The notes beneath the pieces were generated by a model. That model was given only the letters and a program-made list of their open reading frames with translations. It searched no databases and was not told the DNA's origin. From contig CALPPS020000013.1 in NCBI GenBank assembly GCA_943325515.2, forward strand, positions 1 to 36,552: a stretch of 36,552 nt of DNA, given 5' to 3'. The translations under genes were made by a program, and so were the position numbers. Shown here in pieces: positions 9,833 to 16,963 of the stretch; the first letter of the stretch is position 1, and the number at the start of each line of letters is the position of its first letter. This DNA comes from Flavobacterium psychrophilum (GTDB lineage Bacteria; Bacteroidota; Bacteroidia; Flavobacteriales; Flavobacteriaceae).

Positions 9833-11221
9833 TTATAAGTGAATTACTTCTCCATAAGCATCAGCTACCGCTTCCATAACTGCTTCGCTCATGGTTGGGT
9901 GTGGATGAATTGCTTTTAGGATTTCGTGTCCCGTAGTTTCTAATTTTCTAGCTACAACCGCTTCTGCAATCATATCAGTTACACCAGCGCCTATCATGTG
10001 ACAGCCTAACCATTCGCCATATTTAGCATCAAAAATCACTTTGACAAATCCATCAGGGGTTCCTGCTGCTTTTGCTTTTCCTGAGGCGGAGAATGGAAAT
10101 TTTCCGATTTTTAATTCATACCCTTTTTCCTTAGCTTGTTTTTCAGTCAATCCAACAGAAGCAATTTCTGGAGTTGCATAAGTACAACCCGGAACGTTTC
10201 CATAATCAATTGGCTCTACATGCAAACCAGCTATTTTTTCCACACAATTAATTCCTTCTGCCGATGCTACGTGAGCCAAAGCTTGACCTGGTGTAATATC
10301 ACCAATGGCATAATATCCAGGAATATTGGTTTGAGAAAATGCATTTACTAAAATTTTATCTCTGTCAATAGCAATACCCACTTCTTCAAGACCTATGTTT
10401 TCGATGTTTGTTTTAATTCCAACTGCCGATAGCAATATGTCAGCCTCGAGAACCTCTTCACCTTTAGCCGTTTTAACATATGCTTTTACACCAGAACCAG
10501 AAGTATCAATACGTTCTACCGAAGAATTTGTCATGATGTTCACACCTGCTTTTTTCATAGAACGCTCCATTTGTTTAGAGATGTCTTCGTCCTCAACTGG
10601 AACAATATTAGGCATGAATTCGACTACAGTGACTTCTGTTCCCATTGCGTTATAAAAATGCGCAAACTCAACTCCAATAGCGCCAGAACCGACTACAATA
10701 AGTTTTTTAGGTTGTGTTGGTAGAGTCATAGCTTGTCTATATCCGATAACTTTAACGCCGTCTTGCGGAAGATTAGGTAACTCACGAGAACGAGCTCCAG
10801 TGGCAATAATAATATGGTCAGCTGAATATTCAGTTACTTTTCCGTCAGCAGCTTTAACATCAACTTTTTTGCCTGGTTTTAGTTTTCCAAAACCATAAAT
10901 GACGTCAATTTTGTTTTTCTTCATTAGGAATTGAACCCCTTTGCTCATGCCTTCAGCAACGTCTCTTGAACGTTTTACCACAGCAGAAAAGTCTTTGTCA
11001 AATTCTTTAATGGTTAATCCATAATCGGAAGCATGTTTTAGGTAATCAAATACTTGAGCAGATTTTAATAGAGCTTTGGTTGGGATACAACCCCAGTTAA
11101 GGCAAATACCACCCAAACTTTCTTTTTCAATAACCGCTACTTTTAAGCCAAGTTGTGATGCGCGTATCGCCGTAACATAACCACCAGGACCACTGCCTAA
11201 AACAATAATATCATACTTCAT
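9833..11221 (-). CDS. lpdA: Dihydrolipoyl dehydrogenase (E3)
   Basis: A 462-residue FAD-dependent disulfide oxidoreductase that re-oxidises dihydrolipoamide in the 2-oxo acid dehydrogenase complexes and the glycine cleavage system, passing electrons to NAD+. The FAD-binding GSGPGGY is at residues 9-15 and the redox-active pair C40/C45 lies in GGICLNWGCIPTK. A second dinucleotide-binding motif, GSGAIGVEF, is near residue 180, and the second FAD motif ends in YAIGD. The C-terminal HPHPTMSE gives the catalytic pair H441 and E446. Length is normal. The gene stands alone, with no E1 or E2 gene beside it. It is divergent from rpsA, and a TAAATTTG -7-like element lies about 90 bases upstream. Confidence 0.95.
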   Translation of the reverse strand: MKYDIIVLGSGPGGYVTAIRASQLGLKVAVIEKESLGGICLNWGCIPTKALLKSAQVFDYLKHASDYGLTIKEFDKDFSAVVKRSRDVAEGMSKGVQFLMKKNKIDVIYGFGKLKPGKKVDVKAADGKVTEYSADHIIIATGARSRELPNLPQDGVKVIGYRQAMTLPTQPKKLIVVGSGAIGVEFAHFYNAMGTEVTVVEFMPNIVPVEDEDISKQMERSMKKAGVNIMTNSSVERIDTSGSGVKAYVKTAKGEEVLEADILLSAVGIKTNIENIGLEEVGIAIDRDKILVNAFSQTNIPGYYAIGDITPGQALAHVASAEGINCVEKIAGLHVEPIDYGNVPGCTYATPEIASVGLTEKQAKEKGYELKIGKFPFSASGKAKAAGTPDGFVKVIFDAKYGEWLGCHMIGAGVTDMIAEAVVARKLETTGHEILKAIHPHPTMSEAVMEAVADAYGEVIHL

Positions 11222-11308
11222 TTTTAGAGTGTTTATTTGTTATTTTCGAAAAAAGCAGTTGCTTGCTCTCGAGACATTAATTTATGATTTCTTAATTAAT
11301 TTGAATCG

Positions 11309-11316
11309 CAAATTTA
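11309..11316 (-). promoter_or_regulatory. Probable lpdA promoter (-7 element TAAATTTG)
   Basis: Matches the Bacteroidota -7 consensus TAnnTTTG exactly on the minus strand, 88 bases upstream of the lpdA ATG. No good TTG is visible at the -33 position, so the call rests on the -7 element alone. Confidence 0.4.
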
Positions 11317-11626
11317 GAAAAAAGTTTATAAGTTTTTAGGTTTAAGAGTTTAAAAGTTTTACTTTACTTAATTAAACTTCTTATGTTGGATTTTCAAGTA
11401 GCGCTGTTTCGATTTTATGGCTGTAGATTCAAAAATTAATTATATTTTTAAAATCAGTGTTTGCGTATCTATCAATTCACTAAAATATTTGACAATGCTC
11501 AAAGTTTTGATTTAAAATTTGAATTGTATTAACATAAAATAGTTTTTTTAAAAAATACCAATCTTTTTCTTCTATCTTTTTCTCAATTTTCTAGTATTAA
11601 TTATTTTTTAGTTAATAAATTATGTT

Positions 11627-11634
11627 TACTTTTG
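11627..11634 (+). promoter_or_regulatory. rpsA promoter (-7 element TACTTTTG)
   Basis: Exact TAnnTTTG match 115 bases before the rpsA ATG, at the point where the sequence changes from very AT-rich to the structured leader. The -33 box is weak (TTAG at 11608-11611). Transcription would begin around 11640. Confidence 0.6.
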
Positions 11635-11639
11635 CAGTC

Positions 11640-11757
11640 CTTTTGGCGGTATGTATTTCCTTTAGGGCTCAAGTAATTATACAAACAACTTCTGTTTTTT
11701 TACCGCATGAAGAAATACAGAGAAAACAGAATACAAATTTTTTATCAGCATGTCTGA
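11640..11757 (+). promoter_or_regulatory. Structured rpsA 5' leader with overlapping upstream ORF
   Basis: Three perfect complementary pairs lie in the leader. GCGGTA (11646-11651) pairs with TACCGC (11701-11706), TGTATTTC (11652-11659) with GAAATACA (11712-11719), and TCTGTTTT (11691-11698) with AAAACAGA (11723-11730). The helices cross each other, so they must be alternative folds or a pseudoknot. A 16-codon ORF (11707-11757, peptide MKKYRENRIQIFYQHV) begins next to the TACCGC arm. Its TGA ends five bases past the rpsA ATG, in another frame. Together this resembles an autoregulatory ribosomal-protein leader, as known for rpsA in E. coli, though by an unknown structure. Whether the small ORF is translated is not shown. 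Confidence 0.5.
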
Positions 11758-13522
11758 ATTAAACAAAGAACAACAATCGTTTTTAAACGAATTTAACTGG
11801 CACAATTACTCGGAAGGAATTGACCTAGTAGATGAAAAAAACTTGCAAGAGTTTGAAGATTTAGTAACTAAAACTTTTATCTCTACCGATCAAGAAGAAG
11901 TAGTAGAAGGTGTAGTGGTAAGAATTACCGACAGAGACGCAATTGTTGACATCAATGCAAAATCGGAAGGAGTTATTTCATTAAATGAATTCCGTTACAA
12001 CCCAAGTTTAAAAGTGGGTGACAAGGTAGAAGTATTAATTGATGTTCGTGAGGACAAAACAGGTCAATTAGTATTGTCTCACAGAAAAGCTAGAACTATA
12101 AAATCATGGGATAGAGTTATTTCTGCAAATGAAACAGGTGAAATAGTTACAGGTTTTGTTAAATGTAGAACTAAAGGTGGTATGATTGTAGATGTTTTCG
12201 GAATTGAAGCATTCTTACCAGGTTCACAAATTGACGTGAAACCAATCCGTGATTACGATGTATATGTAAACAAAATGATGGAATTCAAAGTGGTTAAAAT
12301 TAACCACGAATTCAAAAATGTTGTTGTTTCTCATAAAGCGCTTATCGAAGCAGATATCGAAGTTCAGAAAAAAGAAATTATTGGTCAATTAGAAAAAGGA
12401 CAGGTATTAGAAGGTGTTGTTAAAAATATTACTTCTTATGGTGTATTTATTGACTTAGGTGGTGTTGATGGTTTAATTCACATTACTGACCTTTCTTGGT
12501 CAAGAATCAATCACCCAAGTGAAGTACTTGAATTAGATCAAAAATTAAATGTTGTTATCCTTGATTTTGATGATGAGAAAACAAGAATTCAATTAGGTTT
12601 AAAACAATTAAACGCTCATCCATGGGATGCTCTTGATGCTAAATTAGCAGTGGGAGATAAAGTGAAAGGTAAAGTAGTTGTAATCGCTGATTATGGTGCA
12701 TTTATCGAAGTAGCAGAAGGTGTTGAAGGTTTGATTCACGTTTCTGAAATGTCTTGGTCTACTCACTTAAGAAGCGCTCAAGATTTCGTAAAAGTAGGTG
12801 ATATTGTTGAGGCAGTTATCTTAACTCTTGATAGAGACGATAGAAAAATGTCTTTAGGTATCAAACAAATGACACAAGATCCATGGACAGACATTACTGC
12901 TAAATATCCTGTAGGTTCTAAACATACAGGTATTGTTAGAAATTTTACTAACTTTGGTATATTTGTTGAGTTAGAAGAAGGAATTGATGGTTTGGTTTAT
13001 ATCTCAGATTTATCTTGGACTAAGAAAATCAAACACCCATCAGAGTTTGTTAACGTAGGTGACAAACTAGATGTAGTAGTTTTAGAATTAGATGTTGAAG
13101 GACGTAAATTATCATTAGGTCACAAACAAACCACTGCTAATCCTTGGGACAAACATGAAGATGTTTTTGCTGTTGGTACTACTCACACCGGAACTATCGC
13201 AGAGATTGTAGACAAGGGTGCTACTGTAGATTTTGGTGATGATGTTGTTGCATTTATTCCAACCCGTCACTTAGAAAAAGAAGACGGTAAAAAATTGAAA
13301 AAAGGTGAAGAAGCTGAATTCAAAGTAATTGAATTCAACAAAGAATTCAAAAGAGTTGTTGCTTCACACACTTCTATTTTTAGAGAGGAAGAAGAAAAAG
13401 CAGTTAAAGCCGTTGCTGAAGCAGTAGCTAATAACAATGCTCCAGCTTCGACCCTTGGAGATAACAATGATATTCTTGCCGGATTAAAAGCAAAAATGGA
13501 AAAAAGTGAGAAGAAGAAATAA
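11750..13522 (+). CDS. rpsA: 30S ribosomal protein S1
   Basis: A 590-residue protein of six S1 (OB-fold) domains, at about residues 47-112, 131-199, 218-288, 303-375, 390-462 and 477-545. S1 binds mRNA at the small subunit and helps start translation, which may matter more in Bacteroidota, where Shine-Dalgarno pairing is little used. Domains 3-5 show the classic pattern YGVFIDLGGVDGLIHITDLSW and its variants. Domain 6 is more divergent, ending KRVVASHTSIF. A charged, Ala-rich tail follows. Length is close to that of other Bacteroidota S1. The ATG at 11750 is preferred because it aligns with the family N-terminus, and the upstream ORF overlaps it. The gene is monocistronic, closed by a strong terminator. 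Confidence 0.97.
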   Translation: MSELNKEQQSFLNEFNWHNYSEGIDLVDEKNLQEFEDLVTKTFISTDQEEVVEGVVVRITDRDAIVDINAKSEGVISLNEFRYNPSLKVGDKVEVLIDVREDKTGQLVLSHRKARTIKSWDRVISANETGEIVTGFVKCRTKGGMIVDVFGIEAFLPGSQIDVKPIRDYDVYVNKMMEFKVVKINHEFKNVVVSHKALIEADIEVQKKEIIGQLEKGQVLEGVVKNITSYGVFIDLGGVDGLIHITDLSWSRINHPSEVLELDQKLNVVILDFDDEKTRIQLGLKQLNAHPWDALDAKLAVGDKVKGKVVVIADYGAFIEVAEGVEGLIHVSEMSWSTHLRSAQDFVKVGDIVEAVILTLDRDDRKMSLGIKQMTQDPWTDITAKYPVGSKHTGIVRNFTNFGIFVELEEGIDGLVYISDLSWTKKIKHPSEFVNVGDKLDVVVLELDVEGRKLSLGHKQTTANPWDKHEDVFAVGTTHTGTIAEIVDKGATVDFGDDVVAFIPTRHLEKEDGKKLKKGEEAEFKVIEFNKEFKRVVASHTSIFREEEEKAVKAVAEAVANNNAPASTLGDNNDILAGLKAKMEKSEKKK

Positions 13523-13544
13523 TTTTCTTTGCTTGCTGTAAAGT

Positions 13545-13580
13545 AAAAGTCCTCTTGTCAAAAACGAGAGGACTTTTTTT
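13545..13580. terminator. rpsA terminator, probably bidirectional
   Basis: AAAAGTCCTCTTGT (13545-13558) pairs with ACGAGAGGACTTTT (13564-13577) with one G-T wobble and a CAAAA loop, followed by more T. The T tract runs into the stop codon of the convergent gene at 13579. Confidence 0.9.
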
Positions 13581-14289
13581 AATTGTTGTAGTATTTACGT
13601 TGCCAAATTTCCTCGTTGAAATTTTTTCCTGCCATAAAGAAATAGTAGGCAAAAACAGCGACAATAGATTTAAAGGCAAAAAGGAATACAATTAGTGGTG
13701 CCAATGGAACTGATTTACTCAAGTTGTTTTCTGGAACAATTAAAGCTACAATTAAACTTATAAGAATACTAGTTATAACGAAGTTGCTCAAATTTTTAAT
13801 TGGCCAAACGAGCAGTTTTCTATACCATTTAAACTCGTCACCCCATTTATGAACCAGATAGTAGTGATTGTTTCCGATTGGAATAAAAAGTAAAGGGTCA
13901 TCATAATTTAAAAGATGAAAAGCTTTACTTGGAGCTACTATTTTAAAACCAGTCAGTTTCGTTTGGTGCTCTTTTTCAATATTTTTTATTTTACTGATAG
14001 CTTCCTCTGGAATATTATTTTTGAATAAACTGCTGTCTAAAAAACGAAGACGATAATTAATGCAAATGTTTTCAATATGATTTATATGAAAAATATTTTC
14101 AGTTTTAAGTAAATCAAAAACTAATGCATTCTTATTTGAATTTTCATTTTTGAATGATAACTTGTTTAAAATCGCATTTCTAGAAATTTCATCATCAATA
14201 AGTACCTTTTCAACCTGCAACAATAAATCACTATTTTTCTCTTTATCTCTAATAGCAATAAGTTCCAATTCAAGATTTACATTTTTCAT
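13579..14289 (-). CDS. Unknown membrane protein, 236 residues
   Basis: I do not recognise the family. Residues 1-160 look soluble, with a charged helical N-terminus (LELELIAIRDKEKNSDLLLQ) and a segment with many aromatics (HYYLVHKWGDEFKWYRK, about 142-158). Two hydrophobic helices follow at about 168-186 and 194-218, then a short basic, Tyr-rich tail. There is no signal peptide, so the large N-terminal part is probably cytoplasmic and anchored by a C-terminal helical hairpin. The gene has its own -7-like element (TAATTTTG, 14304-14311), is separated from upstream pheT by a terminator, and ends in the rpsA terminator. Coding character is good throughout and the long frame is uninterrupted. Function unknown. 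Confidence 0.7.
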   Translation of the reverse strand: MKNVNLELELIAIRDKEKNSDLLLQVEKVLIDDEISRNAILNKLSFKNENSNKNALVFDLLKTENIFHINHIENICINYRLRFLDSSLFKNNIPEEAISKIKNIEKEHQTKLTGFKIVAPSKAFHLLNYDDPLLFIPIGNNHYYLVHKWGDEFKWYRKLLVWPIKNLSNFVITSILISLIVALIVPENNLSKSVPLAPLIVFLFAFKSIVAVFAYYFFMAGKNFNEEIWQRKYYNN

Positions 14290-14303
14290 TGTAGTTCTTT
14301 TTT

Positions 14304-14311
14304 CAAAATTA
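14304..14311 (-). promoter_or_regulatory. Probable promoter of the 236-residue membrane protein (-7 TAATTTTG)
   Basis: Exact TAnnTTTG on the minus strand, 14 bases before the ATG at 14289, implying a very short leader of about 8-10 bases. No clear -33 element. Confidence 0.4.
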
Positions 14312-14368
14312 GATAATTATGAAATAATAAATTATTAAATTTAAATGTTTAACAATTGTTCATATAAG

Positions 14369-14394
14369 AAATGCTCGAATTTCTTCGAGCATTT
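14369..14394 (-). terminator. pheT terminator
   Basis: AAATGCTCGAA (14369-14379) and TTCGAGCATTT (14384-14394) form a perfect 11-bp stem with a four-base loop, 40 bases past the pheT stop. On the minus strand the stem ends in TTT and is followed by CTTATATG, so the T tract is modest. Confidence 0.75.
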
Positions 14395-14433
14395 TCTATT
14401 TAACCTCCCGGAATGGCAAAGTGTTATTGGATA

Positions 14434-16854
14434 TTACCTCAAACTCGCACCTAATTCAGTTTCTATATTCTTCTGCAGCTTATTCATGATTTTATCAATT
14501 TGTTCATCCGTTAAAGTTTTAGTAGTGTCCTGCAAAGTGAAACTCACCGCATAGGACTTCTTTCCTTCTGGAAGATTTTTTCCTTCGTAAACGTCAAATA
14601 AATTGATGTCTTTTAAAAGCGATTTTTCTGTTTGTCGCGCGATAGTATATATAGTTTCAAATGCTACAGATTGGTCGACCAAAAGCGCCAAATCTCTTCG
14701 CACTTCAGGATATTTAGGAATGTCAGTAAATTTGATTTTAGTGTTAATTAATTTTAGAATTAAATTCCAATTAAAATCAGCGAAGAAAACTTCTTGTTTT
14801 ATATCAAAATGTTTTAATATCGATTTCTTTACAGTTCCAAACTCTACCAAAGTGTCATTGCCACAATATATCGCCATTCCTTCAGCAAATATATCTGAAG
14901 TTGCTGGTTTATTTTGAATCTCAAAAATACCTAAACGATCTAAAACACTAGCTACATAGCCTTTGAATAAAAAGAAATCAGTAGGTTTTTGTTGATTCGT
15001 CCAGCTTTCATTATTTCTATTTCCAGAAACAAATAATGTTAAATGTTTTAGCTCATCATAACCCGAAGGCAATTTATGATAGGTTTTTCCAAATTCGAAT
15101 AGTTTTAAGTCAGTATTTCTACGGTTACTATTATAGGAAACCGCTTCTAATCCTGAAAACAATAATGATTGACGCATCGCTGATAAATCATTGCTTAGCG
15201 GATTTAGCATCATCACATTGTATTCTTCTTTTAGCATTTCTGATAAGCCTATATATTCAGGTGTTGTCAAAGAGTTTGCCATCATTTCGTTAAAACCTAT
15301 ACCATTTAACTGTGATGCTATAATATTTTGAATTTTATAGTCTTCTGTTCTTGCCGAATTGGAAACTGTTGCATTCAGTTTCTTAGAAAAATCTATATTG
15401 TTATAGCCATAAACCCGAAGGATTTCTTCAATTACATCTACTTCTCTTTGAACGTCAACTCGATAAGAAGGAATTATTAATCCTAAACCAGCATCAGAAA
15501 CTGTAGTTACTTTGATATCTAACGATGTTAATATTTTCTTTATTGTTTCTTTGGGTAATTCCTGCCCAATTAATTTAGCAGTTTTATCAAAATTTAAGAA
15601 CACTGGGAAATCTTCAATCTTTTTTGGGTATATATCTATTATATCTGAAGTAATTTCTCCACCTGCCACCTCTTTAATTAAAAGAGCGGCACGTTTCAAA
15701 GCAAACTCTGTAGTTGTTGGGTCGATTCCTCTTTCAAAACGAAAAGATGCATCGGTATTTAACGCATGACGTTTTGCAGATTTTCTAACTGAAACGGGAT
15801 TAAAATAGGCACTTTCTAAAAAAATAGAATTTGTAGCTTCAGTAACTCCTGAATCTTTTCCGCCAAAAACTCCGGCGATACATAATGGTCCTTTTTCGTC
15901 ACAAATCATTAAATCTTCTTCATGCAATGTTCTTTCTATATTATCAAGTGTGGTGAATTTTGTTCCAGAAGCAACAGTTTTTACAATGATTTTACCATTT
16001 ATTTTAGCTGCATCAAAAGCATGAAGTGGCTGACCTAAATCGTGAAGTATATAATTGGTTACGTCAACTATGTTATTTTTTGGCGTAAGTCCAATTGCTT
16101 TTAAACGATTTTGTAGCCATTCTGGAGAAGGTTTTACAGTTAATCCAGCAAGTGTTACTCCACAATATCTTGGCACTAATTTATTATCTTTTACATCAAC
16201 ATCAACTTTCAATGTTCTTTTGTCAATTCTAAAAGTACTTACTGATGGAGTTATCAATTCGATATTGCTGTTTTTTTGTAATAAGCTAGCACGTAAATCT
16301 CGAGCAACTCCATAATGAGACATGGCATCAGCTCTATTTGGGGTTAAACCAATTTCAAAAACCTCATCATTTTCTATATTAAAAACTATTGAACACGGTG
16401 TTCCTGCCTTTAATTTCTCGTCCAAAATCATAATACCATCATGACTGTTTCCTAGTCCAAGTTCATCTTCTGCACATATCATTCCATGACTTTCCTGCCC
16501 ACGAATTTTTCCTTTTTTGATTTCAAATTCAACTCCGTCTTTATCAAACAATTTGGTTCCAATAGTTGCCACAGGAACTTTTAGCCCAACAGCAACATTA
16601 GTTGCACCACAAACAATTTGTACTGGTGTTCCATTTCCTAAATCTACAGTTGTGATTTTTAAACGGTCAGCATCAGGATGTTTTTCACAAGTCATCACAT
16701 GACCTACCACTACACCTTCTAGTCCACCTCGAACTGATTGGTATTTCTCTACTACTTCAACCTCCAAACCTAAATCAGTAAGTAAAGCTGAAGTTTCCTC
16801 TGATTTTAAATCTATTTTAATAAATTGTTTTAACCAATTGTATGAAATCTTCAT
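14434..16854 (-). CDS. pheT: Phenylalanine-tRNA ligase beta subunit
   Basis: An 806-residue beta subunit of the alpha2-beta2 enzyme that charges tRNA-Phe. The domains follow the bacterial order. An N-terminal cap is followed by a tRNA-binding OB fold (about 40-150, GVVVGHVMTCEKHPDADRLK). Next come B3/B4 (about 210-390), B5 (about 405-475), a catalytic-like core, and the FDX-ACB anticodon-binding domain (about 712-805, starting FTDIPKYPEVRRDLALLVD). Length is normal. pheS is not adjacent, so this is a split arrangement. A good -33/-7 promoter lies about 60 bases upstream, and a leader of about 60 bases contains a small GGCT-CACG-AGCC hairpin. No phenylalanine-rich leader peptide is visible. 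Confidence 0.95.
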   Translation of the reverse strand: MKISYNWLKQFIKIDLKSEETSALLTDLGLEVEVVEKYQSVRGGLEGVVVGHVMTCEKHPDADRLKITTVDLGNGTPVQIVCGATNVAVGLKVPVATIGTKLFDKDGVEFEIKKGKIRGQESHGMICAEDELGLGNSHDGIMILDEKLKAGTPCSIVFNIENDEVFEIGLTPNRADAMSHYGVARDLRASLLQKNSNIELITPSVSTFRIDKRTLKVDVDVKDNKLVPRYCGVTLAGLTVKPSPEWLQNRLKAIGLTPKNNIVDVTNYILHDLGQPLHAFDAAKINGKIIVKTVASGTKFTTLDNIERTLHEEDLMICDEKGPLCIAGVFGGKDSGVTEATNSIFLESAYFNPVSVRKSAKRHALNTDASFRFERGIDPTTTEFALKRAALLIKEVAGGEITSDIIDIYPKKIEDFPVFLNFDKTAKLIGQELPKETIKKILTSLDIKVTTVSDAGLGLIIPSYRVDVQREVDVIEEILRVYGYNNIDFSKKLNATVSNSARTEDYKIQNIIASQLNGIGFNEMMANSLTTPEYIGLSEMLKEEYNVMMLNPLSNDLSAMRQSLLFSGLEAVSYNSNRRNTDLKLFEFGKTYHKLPSGYDELKHLTLFVSGNRNNESWTNQQKPTDFFLFKGYVASVLDRLGIFEIQNKPATSDIFAEGMAIYCGNDTLVEFGTVKKSILKHFDIKQEVFFADFNWNLILKLINTKIKFTDIPKYPEVRRDLALLVDQSVAFETIYTIARQTEKSLLKDINLFDVYEGKNLPEGKKSYAVSFTLQDTTKTLTDEQIDKIMNKLQKNIETELGASLR

Positions 16855-16913
16855 TTGAATGTATTTGATTTTTAGCTTCGCTCAGTTTGGCTCACGAGCC
16901 TCGAGTCAAGGTG

Positions 16914-16943
16914 CAAAGATAGTTAAAATAGGCAATGAGGCAA
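16914..16943 (-). promoter_or_regulatory. pheT promoter, TTG-N19-TATCTTTG
   Basis: On the minus strand a TTG (16943-16941) is followed after 19 bases by TATCTTTG (16921-16914), the expected Bacteroidota -33/-7 spacing. This is the best complete promoter in the window. It starts about 60 bases before the pheT ATG, and its -33 element is shared with the end of a short AT-rich repeat. Confidence 0.68.
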
Positions 16944-16960
16944 TTTGAAAATTTGAAAAT
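16942..16960 (+). repeat. Short interspersed repeat AATTTGAAAATTTGAAAAT, copy 1
   Basis: This 19-base sequence occurs again at 19109-19127 in the same orientation, so the two copies flank recG. A 17-base inverted match is at 27881-27897. All copies are intergenic. Confidence 0.6.
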
Positions 16961-16963
16961 TCT

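Larger units (their letters stand above)
11222..11749. other. 528-base intergenic region between lpdA and rpsA
   Basis: Very AT-rich region separating the divergent lpdA and rpsA genes. The left part carries the probable lpdA -7 element (11309-11316, minus). The middle (about 11320-11600) contains no ORF with coding character and no clear hairpin. The right part holds the rpsA promoter (11627-11634) and a leader of about 110 bases, which is richer in G and C and contains several complementary segments. I see no RNA gene that I can name. Confidence 0.7.

Noticed and set aside
11383..11439. 18-residue ORF in the lpdA-rpsA gap
   Set aside because: No promoter nearby, no clear protein character, and length expected by chance.
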